A DNA stretch of 64,000 nt from Calliphora vicina (GCF_958450345.1 NC_088782.1:103322358-103386357); one strand, 5' to 3'; counted from the first letter of the stretch, positions 23,290-35,690 are shown. Program-made: numbers and translations. Notes: generated by a model not told the origin, from the letters alone.

Positions 23290-24522
23290 TGGCTACGCCC
23301 ACATCAAAAAAACCTGATTGATATATATACGACATCGGGTCAGGTCCAAGAAAGCCGAGCATGAATAGGATGGTTATCGTGACTGAACTTATGAATCTCC
23401 TCGGAGTGACTTCACATCCGTCAAATTGAATTTGGAACAGTCATCTTCTTCTGAAACTTTAAACTTTCATTCCTATTAAAATACAAATTTCAATAACACC
23501 TTTGTTTAATTTTCAATTTCAATATCATTGGTTTTATTTCATTAATTCCTCTTAACCTCCAACATACATTGCTACAATTCCAAACAAATTGTACAAATTT
23601 TACAGTTTTTGACATTTATCCAACTATAAAGTAAAATGGAATTTCAATCCATTAATAGTGAAATAATAAAATATGTATGCAGCTTAGCTTGGATGCCGAG
23701 CATCAAAAACTGACGAAATTTCATTTTTCAATATGTGAGTGCAAACGCATGACTGATGGCCGTTTGTTGGACAAAATCATCATGGGAAATCAACACAAAA
23801 GAAGTGAAACTAAAACCGCTTCAAAAAAAAGAAAAAAAACAAACAAAACAAACTGATTGTTAACAGCATGTCACAACGAACTGGCAAGTTTCGAATTGCT
23901 ACAACTGTTCGTGGGCAGGGTTAGGGGGCTAATGGTAAGGTAGTTGTATGATTGTAGCCATGGTGTTGTGTAGAATAAAGTTATAAAGTCCTGTATGGAA
24001 TATTTAATGGCTCTGAAATTGTTACCAATTTTTAAAATGGCTTTTAGCAATTAGAATGTAAGTAGAACCAAAATACAGAAAAACATAAAACAATAGAAAA
24101 CAATGTTTCATTTTAAATAGAAGAAAAATCTCAATTGTTAGTCTAATGCCGGATATGACATGTACTTAAATGGGAGTATGTACGACAAATAAACACAATA
24201 GATAAAAATGTACGCGGGATATCTGAAAACTGCATTCAGGACTTTGATAAATAACCGATATCTTACCATGTATATATATTTTAGTCGGTACTAGTGTGCA
24301 ATATCCACAATTTTGGTGAAAGATTCATGAGTGAATATGAATTATAGGAGATACTGAAAAATAAAAGAAAATTGGATTTGCCCGGATGGTATGGTTTCTA
24401 ATAAATGTTTCCAGCTCCCTTCGTAGGCATCCATGTACATGACAATACATACAGTATCGGTCAAAACATATTAAACAAAATTCGTGTTATAACTTTTAGG
24501 AACAAACAATTAACTCTAATTA
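23290..24522. other. No gene or element recognised
   Basis: About 1.2 kb of moderately AT-rich sequence without long frames, terminal repeats or arrays. Only a short A-rich run stands out (about 23,825). Confidence 0.45.
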
Positions 24523-26834
24523 CACTATGCAACAAATGAAGACTTTTGGAAAAACACAAGATCATGGCTATATAGGTTCGACTCTACTACCAAAGGGTAG
24601 TAAAACCCTGTACTCAGTTTGTCCATTTTGGTGACCGATTTTTTTTTATGGGCGCCCAAAATTTCTGAAATTCAGTGGGGCCTCTAAAAAAGGTGTCATC
24701 AGTTTTTGGTTAACAGCTAATTCAGACTTTGTGACACGGCTTAACTTTATATGGCAATAATATAGCTAAGAGTCAGCCAAATAAATTTTGTTAAAATTTG
24801 TTTCCAAAAAATAGCTTTTTCATGCACTTTTGTTGAAAAAATATAGGAAGAAAAATTTTTTTTTTACTTTTTTTAGAATAACTTCCAGGACTCTTAATTT
24901 TTCAATAATAACATTTTGCAAAGTTGTAGCCACGGTAAATCTGAATAACTCTTGTGAACATATCAATGCAATCCGAATATATCTAGGCATTCTAAATAGC
25001 TGTCAAAAATCACTTTGTAGCTTAAAAATTTTAGTTTTTTACTATTTTTTGATTCTAAAACAAAAAATGTTTGTTAAAAATGTATGTTCGAGTGTATACT
25101 TCTCTATTGTGCTGGAATAACGAAGAATGGGCAAATCATTATTGGTATGATCCAATCTTGATCACACATGACCGGCTTGATGCAAGATATAAAAAAACAT
25201 TAAAATTTTTTAAAGTGGGCAAGGTTTGTGGAGCTTATGAGGAGTAAATATAAGCTTTTTGTATAAGTTTTTGATATCGTTGAAAATTTTATGACTTGGA
25301 GATTGACATTTTAGTGAAATGAATTAGTTTTGTGTTTTTTCGGATGTCATTTACCTTAAAAACTAACAATATTATAAAATATTATCAAGAAAAATAAAAA
25401 CTTTGAATTAATGTAAAATTTGAACAGTTACAGAAATCACAATAAAATTTGGAAGTAATATAGATCTAAATGTTCTTAAGTCAATGGCATCAATAATGTT
25501 GCCATTCTTTATTTTCAAATATCGAAATTCCTAAAACGGGGAAAATGTGTTCCAAAAACTGAGTTTTTTTAGAAAATAGCCCACTCTGACGTTATTTAGA
25601 GTATAATAGTAAAAACGTTTTGTATGTATATAAACAATATATGTGGCTATACAAATATGACGATTTATTGAGGATCGGTGCTTTGCGTTTTTAGAATTTT
25701 TTACTCAAACCTAAAATTTTGTTTCAAAATTGGCCAAGTTTTTTTTTTGTTTTTGCATTAAGTTCTCTTTCCAGATCATACAAAAAAGTATATAGCCGCG
25801 GAGAAAATTAGTTTTTTATAAAAGAAAAAATATGGGGACTTTTTTGGAAAAAAACTTAAAAAACACATGCATACAAAGTTGAAATATATAAAATGATGCT
25901 TCAAATTTGGATGCGTGTAACTGTTTATAGGGATGAAATAATTGTTATCAGGTTTGTTTTATTTTCTTTAGAATTTTATCGCAAAAATACGTCATATATA
26001 AAATACTAATTTCGACCTTTCGTAGGTCCATCATATATAAAATTCAAAAAAAGATCGAGCAAAATTTAAAAAATAAATTAAACCTAAATATCTCTTGAAC
26101 TAAAAGAGATAACCTACAGATAAAAGCATATTTTTGTAGACCTTCTAAACTACTATCTATATTTTAAATTTGAGCTCATTCGGATCATAAATGGCTTTTT
26201 GGCGATTTTTTTTTTTAATGTGTGACATTGAGGGTCCACTCACTGATCCCCATTCCGAACAACTCAGCTGAGTAAATAATACAACACAACATAGAAGTGT
26301 GAAGTTGATCATACTATTTTAACAAAAAATATTTGTTTTAGCATCAAAAAATAGTAAAAACGAAAATTGTTAAGGTACAAAGTGATCTTTATGTGCACGT
26401 TCAAAATGCATTGATATTTTCTCAAGAGTTGTTCAACTTTACCGTAGCTACAACTTTGCTAAATATTGATAATGAAAAATTAGAAGTTATTCTAAAAAAA
26501 GTAAAAAAAAAATTTTCTTCCCATATTTTTTCAATAAAAGCACACGAAAAAGCTATTTTTTTGAAAAAAATTTTAACAAAATTTATTTGGCGGACTCTTA
26601 GCTATATTATTGCCATATAAAGTTAAGTCGTATCACAAAGTCTGAATTAGCTGTTAACCAAAAACTGATGACACCTTTTTTAGAGGCCCCACTGATTTTC
26701 AGAAACTTTGAGGGCCCATAAAAAAAAATCGGTCACCAAAATGGACAAACTGGGTATAGGGTTTTACTACCCTTTGGTAGTAGAGTCGAACCTATATAGT
26801 CATGATCATGTGTTTTTTTCACTGTTGCACTGTG
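24523..26834. mobile_element. FB24: 2.3-kb fold-back element
   Basis: The arms of about 600 bp (left about 24,523-25,125, right about 26,275-26,834) are inverse copies, for example GGTTCGACTCTACTACCAAA against TTTGGTAGTAGAGTCGAACC, and TTTGGTTAACAGCTAATTCA with its inverse. They diverge by perhaps a fifth with small indels, and the central ~1.1 kb is unpaired. The outermost bases are CACTATGCAACA and, inverted, CACAGTGCAACA. No transposase motif was found, and the short frames in the arms are incidental. The CACWRTG-like ends recall Transib, but the expected 5-bp duplication is absent, so the class is open. Confidence 0.75.
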
Positions 26835-26956
26835 TTAGCAACGAAACAAATCAACAAAAAGTAAACAAAAATCATACGACAAAACATATTGTATTAAATA
26901 CTAATAATGGGTCTCTCATTAAGCAGTCATTGGTCCGGCGCACAGTGGCTCATTAT

Positions 26957-28127
26957 CAAGTAAGTATGTTCGGTCAAGCTCGACCATATAATACCCTACA
27001 CTATAATTTATTTTCGTGTATGATTTTCGGAAGAGGCCATTATATGGTAGCTATTACTAATTATGGACCGATTGCCATGAAATTGAATTTTGTGTTTATA
27101 CCAACATTTTTAAAAGATTTATGCTCGTTAAAGTGATTTTCGGAAGAGGGCGTTATATGGGAGCTATGACTAATTATTGACCGATCGCCATGAAATTAGG
27201 TCGTGTGATTTATGTCTATATGGAAATTATTTTTCTTGAATTTTGTGTTTATACCAACATTTTTACGAGATTTATGCTCGTTAAAGTGATTTTCGGAATC
27301 GGGCCTTATATGGGAGCTATGACTAATTATGGACCGAACGCCATGAAATTAGGTCATGTGATTTATGTTTATATTAATGTTATCTCTGTTGAATTTTATA
27401 TTTATACCAACATTTTGAAGAGATTTATGCTCGTTAAAGGGATTTTCGGAAGAGGGCGTTATATGGGAGCTATGACTTATTATGGACCGATCGCCATGGA
27501 ATTAGGTCGTGTGATTTATGTCTATATGGAAGTTATTTCTGTTGAATTTTGTGTTTATACCAACATTTTTAAGAGATTTATGCTCGTTAAAGTGATTTTC
27601 GGAAGCGGGCATTATATGGGAGCTATGACTTATTATGAACTGATCGCCATGAAATTAGGTCGTGTGATTTATATCTATATGGAATATATTTGTGTTGAAT
27701 TTTGTATTTATATCAACAATTTTAAGAGATTTATACTCGTTAAAGTGATTTTTGGAATGAAACTAGGCGGTGTGATCTATGTCCATATGAAGTTTATTTC
27801 TGTTGAATTATGTTTTGATACATTTATGCTCGTTAAAGTGATTTTTGGAAGCGAGCATTATATGGCAGCTATGACTAATTATGGACCGATCATCACAAAA
27901 TTAGGTAACATTAATTCAATTTATATAAAACTTATTTGGAGCAAAATTTGTGTAGATGTCTATATAAATTAAACATTTACGACCGATAAAGTATAATTTC
28001 GGGAGAACATTTGTATGGGTGCTAGGTGAAATAATGGACCTATCGTCCTCGGGCCGAAAAATATGTTTGTACAAAATTTTATCTCAATATCTTAAAATAT
28101 GCGACTTGTAATTTGCGCCAGTCATAT
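26957..28127 (-). mobile_element. HINE-b copy 1 with 153-bp tandem repeats
   Basis: On the minus strand the 3' end (about 26,957) has a hairpin based on GGTCG/CGACC and subterminal GTGTAGGGTATTAT. The body has tandem units marked by AAGTGATTTTCGGAAG-like sequence at about 27,136, 27,287, 27,440, 27,594 and 27,747 (spacing 151-154 bp), with a shortened last unit. Each unit holds TATATGGGAGCTATGACTAA, the inverse of the phrase in the HINE-a units. The 260-residue frame at 27,190-27,972 stays open because the period is near 153 (51 codons). Its ~51-residue internal repeat is not a gene product. The 5' end and (GTCY)n core are missing. Confidence 0.85.
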
Positions 28128-28639
28128 GAACAGGTAAAAAAAAATAGAAAAAAATTTGGGAGTAATTTCATTCAAATGACAAAAGTGTTCAACAAACAGA
28201 TCAAAACAGGTCAACAAGTATAAAGAGGACACTTTGGCTTTTCTCCTGGTAGTAAAATTTGTTTAACCCCTTTTGACCCTAAGCACTTTTATTCCACTGA
28301 AATTCAAATTTGACTAAAATATAGTACTTGAGAAAAAATTTTATAACACAGCAGATATAAACGGTAGAGTGACAAATCATACCAGTTCTTAAAGACTATT
28401 ATCCTACCAACATAACAAAAAAACATCATCAAATTATCGATAACAGTTTGCGAGTAATGATAATTTACTTCTGATCAAATTTACAAAAATCACATTTTTT
28501 TATAAAATGATATAAAATATTTGAATTTAACAGCATGGCACGTACACAATTGGCAATATTTTTATCTAATTTTTTGGCTACCTTAGTTTCAATGTGTTTA
28601 CTATTGAATGGCATTAAAAATTTTGAAATCGGAGTTAAC
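28128..28639. other. No gene recognised
   Basis: AT-rich spacer. A frame at 28,535-28,738 starts with a hydrophobic stretch (QLAIFLSNFLATLVSMCLLL), but its second half overlaps the antisense of the mariner pseudogene, so it is unlikely to be a real gene. Confidence 0.4.
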
Positions 28640-29283
28640 AAAAAGTTGGACTTTTGGCCGATGAAATTGAGATATGAGCCACCGTGCGGCGCAGCTTTGC
28701 TGGGTTACATGCATTCGAAATGTCCATATATTCCTTGACTCTGGTGCATAAATCAGGCTGAATTTGACCAATGACTTTGATTATGTTGGATTTGAGGGCT
28801 GCTGTGATTTTTGGCTTACTCGTACAGACCAGAAAGCCCCACATGTTCTCGGTGGCCAGTTTAAATCACCTCCACATGAGATGACCAGGCCCTCAAATCA
28901 CTTATGCAGAATGTCCAATGTGGCATGAGCTGTGTTGAACATAGTGCCGTCCTGTTTAAACTACATCTCGTTGGTGTCTATATCATCCAATTCAGGCCAA
29001 ATTAAGTTGGAAATCATCGACATATAGCGCTCGCTGTTGACCACCTTCGTTCTCAAAGAAATATGGGCCAAATGTCACACCAAACGGTGACTTTTCCGAG
29101 ATCCATTGGAGACTATTGAATCACATATTGATTAGTATGGTCCCAAATTCGACAATTCTGTTTGTTGACGTACCCATTTATCCAGAAATGGGCAGGTCCT
29201 CGGAACTATGCCCAAATAGAACACACATTTTGATAAAACAACTTTATCATTTGCACATGCTGTTGAACGCTATATCCGTCCAT
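28640..29283 (-). pseudogene. Mariner-superfamily transposase, copy 1
   Basis: The minus strand starts MDGYSVQQHVQMIKLFYQN at 29,283. It jumps through a stop to AHFWINGYVNKQNCRIWD, then GKVTVWC, GPYFFENEGG, NSERYMSMISNLIWPELDD, FKQDGTMFNTAHATLDILHK (the second catalytic aspartate block, QDGA.xxTA), then a shortened SCGGDL...MWGFLVCTSKPK and a C-terminal IKVIGQIQPDLCTRV. This order follows a mariner-type DDD/DDE transposase. Compared with the family, most of the N-terminal helix-turn-helix region and the third catalytic block (normally DLTPLDFFLW) are missing. There are several frameshifts and stops. Confidence 0.88.
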
Positions 29284-29431
29284 GGTGATTTGACAAAATA
29301 AACTGAATAAATAACAGACAATTCGACAGATGCAGCTTCAACAATATGAAGGCTATCAAGTGTAATAGTTTTTAAGTCCCTTTATTTTGCTGCATAACCA
29401 CAAGTTAATATTTTTATTATGATAGAAGGAT
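29284..29431. other. Junction between two mariner copies
   Basis: About 150 bp separates the start of copy 1 from the stop of copy 2. I saw no clear TIR, so the two may be separate insertions or a tandem pair. Confidence 0.35.
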
Positions 29432-29848
29432 CTACGACAATTATGTGTGAAACAAAATATCGGCCAAATGCCCGCCACGGCTTCGATGGCATACCTGTAT
29501 CCGATGCTCCATATTTTCAATGACTAAGAGACATAATTGACGTTCAATGTCGTTAAAGTGACGAATTATCTCATCCTTTAGCTCTTCAACTTATTAACTT
29601 ATACTTTTTATTTTGAATATCGCCAAAGAAAGAAGTCCAACGACGTCAAATCACATGATCCTGGCGGAAAATTAACATTACCACTACGTGAGATAACACG
29701 GCCACTGAATACCTCGTGCAAAAGAGTCAGTGTTTTGTTGGGTGTATGGCAAGTGGCACCATCCTGATGGAACCACATATCGTCCAGGACCATATAAACA
29801 ATTTCTGGCCACAAGAAGTCCATTATCATCTAGCGATACACAGCGCGC
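29432..29848 (-). pseudogene. Mariner-superfamily transposase, copy 2, C-terminal half
   Basis: The minus strand reads MIMDFLWPEIVYMVLDDMWF, then HQDGATCHTPNKTLTLLHEV, GRVISRSGNVNFPPGSCDLT and SLDFFLWRYSK, which are the second and third catalytic blocks. It continues in other frames to ELKDEIIRHFNDIERQLC, then RGGHLADILFHT and a stop near 29,432. The QDGA aspartate and the SLD aspartate are both kept. The N-terminal half lies at 33,622-33,908, separated by the FX/U/hZ insertion. Stops and frameshifts show it is dead. Confidence 0.9.
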
Positions 29849-30868
29849 CAGAATCAAAAATTTTTGGAAATAAATCTGACATTTCTAAACAATTGCTTCG
29901 TGGGCGTAGTCAAGGAGTATTCGAGTATAAGTTATTAAAATGGGCCCACAAATTCTCCAGGGGCGGCACTATGGGGGCTCAAAAGTAGATAACCTTCGAC
30001 ATGTCAAATTTTTAAATACGTGCCATTTTTTCCCCTTCCGATTTGAAAGCTATTTTATATTATTTTTGGAAAGCGCTCGGCTAGGTCTTAAAAAAACATG
30101 CTTACATGTGCTATTTATCTCTTATAATTTCCGAGTTATAGGCATTTCCAAATTTAAATTTTAAAATTTTGCCGATTTTCTTAAAATATAGGGCGTAATT
30201 TTGGACCGAATGAACTCGAATTTTTTTTGTTACTTAGACAACTAAATTATCAATAATTTAGTTGTGCAATATCAATTATGGATCCAAAAATAAACGATTT
30301 GCAATTTAAAAATTCAAAAAATAGTAGATTTTTGCTGTTTTTTGGACGAAAAGGTGACCTAACTCTTTTTTTATTAAAAAAAATCTTTCTTTAAGAACGT
30401 ATAACAATTTTATGGTTTTCTGCAAGGTATCTTTACGGCAAACATTTTGGCGTAAAAAACATGTCCTATTTTTCGTATATGTCGCCCCTACGTCCATCGG
30501 AATTTAACCTATTTTTCATCAAAATTTCAACTTTGGTCCACATGTTCTAAAATTCCAAAGCTGTGATCAGAAAACGGAAAGCAGATTTGGAAACCTTGAT
30601 GTGTTCCCTATTTATCCCCAAAGTATTTTCTCAGCTCCGAAGGAAATGACCCTATGAGCAAATTTGTAAAAAATATAATTTTTGGGATTTTTGGTCGGAA
30701 TTTAACCTATTTGTAAAAAATATAATTTTTGGTCCAATTTATAGGAATTTCGGGATTTTCTTTGCCCTTTGCACAAGTTTTTTTACATCTTGTTACTTAG
30801 AATGATAAATTTAAAAAACGTTGAAAATTTCGTTGAGTTTTGTTAATAAATAAAGATTTTATTACATA

Positions 30869-33504
30869 CTAGCTGACCCGTTGCGCTTCGCCACCCCAAT
30901 TAGAAGAGTGAAATAGTACTATTAAGTCTTCCTTTGTGAATCTAATTGTAAATGTCTAATTTCATATTTCTGGATCCATTATTATAGAAAATGCAAAAGA
31001 ATGTTACCACTAAAGTCACCTTTTGTGAATTCAAATTCATTCAGAACCAAGTGTGCCTAAGTTTGAATTTTTAGGTTTATTAATATAAAATACTCAAAAA
31101 GTACCATTGCAATAAACAAATAGTATCAATGATTATCACTTTTGAATTCGCATTCACTAAACCATAACCCGTCAAGTTTGAATTTTAAATTTGTATAGCC
31201 TTTCCTATATTATCAACTAATTTTGTTTCTGTAACAATTAATATTTAAAAATTATCACAAAACCGAAAAAAAGCGAAACCACGGTTTTGAAATTCTTCGT
31301 TTTTTTGGAAACTCTAGGTCCGTTCTTATAGTAAATTCAAAAAAGTACCTATGATAACAAAGAAAAAGTACCAAGAAGTATGGCCTTGAATTTTCACTCA
31401 CTTAGGACCATAGGCGCCTAATTTCATGTTTCTAGGTCCATTATTATAGAAAATTCAAATAAGTACCATTGTAATATAGAAAAAGTACCAAAAAGCAGCC
31501 ACTTGTGGATTCACACCCACTCTGGCCCATGTAAGCTTTATTTCATGTTTCTAGGTTCATTGGTGAAGAAATTACAAAAAATACCATTCGATTAAAGAAA
31601 AAGTACCAACAAGTCTCCTCCTATAATTCTAACTCACTTAGGACCATATATGCTTAATTTCATGTTTCTAAGTCCATCGTCATATAAAATTCAAAAAGTA
31701 TCATTAGATGAATAATAGGGTATTCAATTAATCGGGTTTCTGGTTTAATCGGTTAATCGAGCAAATAATTAATCGGGGTTTAGATTTAATCGGTTAATTT
31801 TAAATTATTCGATTAACCGAATAAATTATATTTAAATGTTAAACTGAAACTAAATCACGAATTTTGTGTACTTATTGAAGTATTTTATTAATAAAAAGAA
31901 CAAAAACATAAAAAATAAACAAAACATAACAATTCAACCAAACAGTAAATAATTTTCTTTGGTTTTAATAAAACTCGACTTGGAAAAAACTCTCACGCTG
32001 ATTGTAGATGTTGGAGAAATCGAAAGTAAGACAAGGTAAAGAATATCCAATTTGTCAGTTATTTTTTAGTTTTTTCTAAGCATATAAAATCCTCCATTAT
32101 ACCATTGGAGTCCTTTTTGGACTATTTAGATTTTAAATACTTTTAATAATTTCGATAAGTTGTGAAAAAAAACTTATTTCAGTAGTGTCTCCAGTTTCGT
32201 CTATTATTATGTTCTCATCCGACAATTACATGTAAATTAAATATATCAGTTATTATAATACTCACTAAACATATTTCTTGAATGTTCGAAAAAATATGTA
32301 ATTTTACTTTGACATTTGTATTTGAATTAAAATGGAAAATTAAAAACAAAAAAATTATGTTAAAGTGCAAAAAAGGAAATTTCGGTTAATCGGTTAACCG
32401 ACACAAATTAATCGGTTTATTCGTTATTTGAAAATCGGCAATTTTGAATTATTCGAACAGTTAACCGACCAAAATTAATCGGTTAACCGATTAACGGTTA
32501 ACCGATTGAATACCCCAATGAATAATGTTGGTACCTAAATATTGTACCCTATTCCTAACACAAACTTCACATATCAGCTAACTTTAATGTCGATAAGTGA
32601 AATAATTTAAAATATTAAAAAAAGTACAATTAGGAGAAAAGTACCAATTTCCCTTTTCTTCCTTGAACACCCCTCAAGTTAGAACTTTAAAAATATTCCA
32701 TTTTGCCAAAATATTAAAATCTGTGTTAATGTGCCCAAGAAAAAATATGTTTTAAAAAAAGTACCAAACTTTTTACCCGGATTTGGCCCAATATACACCC
32801 TGGCACTCGAGTTCAAATTGACACCCTGTTAGTTAATTTTTGTATGAATCCAGGAACCAATGTTAAAAAAATTATCAAAATTGGCTTAATAATTTCAAAT
32901 AAAATGTATTTTCCCGATTTTATCACCTTTTTGGTACCTTTTTTATCCCCATTTCTTTGGTAATTTAATTCAAATAAATTTCTGTATCGTGGTGGGAGCT
33001 TATAATAAAATATTCGTATGTCTATGTCAAATTATAGAAAAACATATTTTATGAAAAAGTACCAAAAATAAACACAATTTTTATCCCTTAAGGGTTCGAA
33101 TTTCCAAAAAGTACCAAACTTATATTTTTCATTTTTTGTTAGTTAAAGAATACGTTTTAAAATTTCTTACTATGTTTATTGGTTTAAAAGATACGTAGGG
33201 TGCAAAAAAAAGTACCAAAATACAGTTTTTACCCGTTTTCTCCCCTAAAAGTTTCGAATTTCCAAAAACTACGAAACACCTGTCAGCTTATTTTTTAAAT
33301 GGAGTAACATGCAATTTTAATTTTTTTTGTATCTTTATTAGTTTTGAAGATATAAGGTTACCGAATTTACCCGTTTTTACCCTTTTTTACCCCCTAAACG
33401 TTCGAATTTCCAAAAATCCCTTCTTATCGGATCGTTTTGGCTGTGCGATGATGAATCAGTCAGTCAGTCAGTGAGTCAGTAACGTTACTCTTTTATATAT
33501 ATAG
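30869..33504. mobile_element. U: 2.6-kb unclassified insertion with 8-bp direct repeat
   Basis: It begins CTAGCTGACCCGTTGCGCTT and ends ...ACTCTTTTATATATATAG. ATTACATA flanks both ends (30,861-30,868 and 33,505-33,512). FX copy a has the uninterrupted site ATTTTATTACACATTTATTG at about 22,382. Inside are repeated units containing TTTCATGTTTCTAGGTCCAT and AAAAAGTACC on the left, a GTACCAAAA-rich stretch on the right, and (CAGT)n just before the end (about 33,458-33,480). CTAGCTGACCCG-type ends recur in arthropod repeats, but I cannot name the class. No coding frame is present. Confidence 0.8.
31716..32517. mobile_element. hZ copy 1: 802-bp hAT-type MITE with 8-bp TSD
   Basis: The ends are TAGGGTATTCAA and TTGAATACCCCA, with ATGAATAA on both sides (31,708-31,715 and 32,518-32,525). 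Subterminal regions are full of short palindromic words (TTAATCGGTTAATCG, GGTTAACCGATTAACGG). No transposase is present. The TAGGG terminus and 8-bp TSD with T at position 2 and A at position 7 suit the Ac-type hAT group. Copy 2 lies at 50,870-52,136. Confidence 0.92.
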
Positions 33505-33621
33505 ATTACATATTTATTGAGTTTCTAAAAATAAAATTTTTAGGATTGCAAATATTATGAACGATTGGAACGTTTAGAAATGCCAGATTTATTTCCAAAA
33601 AATTTTGATTCTGCCCCAGTG

Positions 33622-33908
33622 TGCGTTAGCGCACACCATTCACGGTAACTGCTTCGGAATCCTCATTTTAGAAGAAGTACTTACCGATTACGCCGCCTGC
33701 CCATAAACCGCACCAAACTCTTTGTGGATGCATCAGAATTTCAACAATCATTCGTGGATACTTATTTCCCCAAATGCGGCAATTCTGCTTGTTAACGAAT
33801 CCACTTAGGTGATTATGCTGACCAAAAAAATCACGAAGTGCACGAAATGCATTTTGATTTAAACGCCCATTTTCGTAAAAGGCGCTGCTCAATTGTATAC
33901 TTCTCCAT
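33622..33908 (-). pseudogene. Mariner-superfamily transposase, copy 2, N-terminal half
   Basis: The minus strand starts MEKYTIEQR near 33,908. It continues in frame-shifted form as NAFRALRDFFGQHNHLSG, FVNKQNCRIWGNKYPRMI, HPQRVWCGLWAGGVIGKYFF and AVTVNGVR up to the FX junction. The N-terminal DNA-binding domain and linker are shortened: the HTH start runs almost directly into the NKQNCRIW block, as in copy 1. It continues at 29,848 with the catalytic region. Confidence 0.88.
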
Positions 33909-33909
33909 G

Positions 33910-35531
33910 GTTGAATTTGTCAAACACTGAAACAAAGAAATGTCAAATTAATATCGTGCATTATGTTTGGACCATCCATTAATAAGATTCTCTATTGTTG
34001 GGATTGGAATAGATGATTAGTACAGTATTCGGAATTTAGTATGTCGTAGTCGACATCTCCTCATTCCATCAGAATCCACAAAATTTTGATACATCGGGAA
34101 TAAAACGATATTTTCAATTGTGTAACCGTCTAGTTCAAGAGTTCTCGAGCAAATTTAGGCCGAGCTTCAAAATTTGTCTGCGATATAAATGATTTCTACG
34201 CTACCCTATGGCGTTTGAACTCAGCTGAAACTCTAGATTAAGATAATCTATTAGCTAGAAGCTGTCGCGTAAAGATCTTTATTGAGCTCTCTTGCAATCC
34301 GTGCATCTTCCTTAGCTATTGTTCATATTATGTAGATCTATATTGTATATGTGAAACTTTTTATTCGAAATATTTATAAACCTGTTGTTAAATACAGGAC
34401 GAATAATAATAAACGAGTAATTTTTCTCCAATGTGTTTTGCCCGACACTGCAAATATTTGGCGGTCTGTCTCTACATTCATATTTAATTCAATGTATTGT
34501 AAATTCAACTTACACATGTACTTATTCCCCCATGTAATACTACATAGTAATAATACCTCCGTATCAAGTAGTTCCCCTGATTCCATGACATTTTTCTCTA
34601 TTTTACACAATAATTACAATTATTGTTGTTTTTGCTGAAATCCAAAAGAATTTTTAAAATTTGTGTTCGTTTTTGTTCTCCATGACAACGAAACGAAATG
34701 AAATTATGTGCATAATGTTGAGTATTTTTGCTTTCATTCTATTTGTATGCATTAAAATAATAATTCATTTTTGCAAATACAATTCCGCCATGATTTTAAA
34801 GGGTAAACACGAGGGGTTTCTGTTATATGAAAGTTGCGGGCAATGAATTTCCAGTAATGTATGTAATATTTTTGGTTATTTTAGGACATTGATGTAAAGT
34901 GGAAGAATATTTTTTAAGATAAGTATTGTAGTCTGTCCAGATCGAATGTGTTGAAAGCACTTTGCCGAGCAGCACGGTTCATTTCATAGAACCAATTGCC
35001 GTGGGAATGTCTGCGTTCCGCTATTATATAGCTATATAACAGGTTAACGTCCCGACAACAGGACTTTTTTGTATATTGATACGAGTATGGTCCTATGGTA
35101 CTGCAGGTGTTACTGTTGACATAACAAATTGAGCAATCCATCTTGGGCACCCTAATTATCGGTGCTCGCATATGTTTAAATTGTTACCACGGAAACCTCA
35201 ACAGATGGGGATATGAACCAACCACCAACTATATAACAACCACACCGTAAATACCAATATACCCACCAACGCACCAGAAATGTTTTAAAACAGGCACCAG
35301 AATATTTTAAAACAGGTTCCAAGGATAGCGTGTCATTCTTTCAATAACTCTGTACAACACCAAAAAAATTACAAGGTCCGACCAATAAATTTTGATAGAG
35401 GAGACAAAAAAAAAGACACGTGTGTCTACGTTTTGAAAGTTTACATCTGAATTTCATTTGAGGGGGAGTTAAAGTTTCCCAACTCTGGCACATTCTTATT
35501 GTTAATCGGCATAAGAAACCATGTGATCCTT
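33910..35531. other. No gene firmly recognised; one Cys-containing reverse frame
   Basis: A 1.6-kb interval. The minus-strand frame 35,171-34,914 encodes 85 residues with a mixed composition and Cys pairs (CSICYVNSNTC, KSCCRDVNLL), ending FNTFDLDRLQYLS. I do not recognise a family, but it looks more protein-like than other chance frames. Other frames in the interval are I/F/C-rich and unconvincing. Confidence 0.3.
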
Positions 35532-35605
35532 ACATTTTAGGTATAAAATGTGTTGAGCAAATTTATGTAAAATGTTAAGGAGAACATTTTTGTAGAATAT
35601 GTTAA

Positions 35606-35690
35606 CCCTCTAAATCCTCAAGGCATGGGTCTTTTATGTCCTTCTTTTAAATAAGAGCAACAAACTCCATTAAAACAGGGATTTAAGGGG
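35606..35690. mobile_element. 85-bp piggyBac-like mini-element, copy 1
   Basis: CCCTCTAAATCCT on the left and AGGGATTTAAGGGG on the right form imperfect inverted ends, with TTAA exactly outside both (35,602-35,605 and 35,691-35,694). TTAA duplication with CCC ends is the piggyBac pattern. Its very small size means only the ends are informative. Confidence 0.55.

Larger units (their letters stand above)
29849..33621 (+). mobile_element. FX copy b, inserted in the mariner gene and itself split by U
   Basis: The left end is CAGAATCAAAAATTTTTGGA. The right end is its inverse, TCCAAAAAATTTTGATTCTG at 33,594-33,613, extended by CCCCAGTG. The paired terminal repeats are about 42 bp. The left body runs to 30,868 and resumes at 33,505. 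FX sequence falls between the VTVNGVR and RYR.MIMDFL parts of the transposase, so it inserted into the mariner copy. No coding region is recognised. Terminal CA(G/C)TGGGGCAGAATC resembles hAT-like ends, but a clean duplication was not found. Confidence 0.85.

Noticed and set aside
24523..26834. Firm assignment of FB24 to Transib
   Set aside because: Terminal CACTATG/CACAGTG alone is weak, and the expected 5-bp duplication was not seen.
27190..27972. 260-residue frame with repeated MKLGRVIYVY-like blocks
   Set aside because: The period is about 153 bp (51 codons) within the HINE-b tandem repeat, so the frame stays open. There is no independent sign of coding.
28535..28738. Small secreted or membrane protein
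   Set aside because: The hydrophobic start is followed by sequence antisense to the mariner C-terminus, so the frame is fortuitous.
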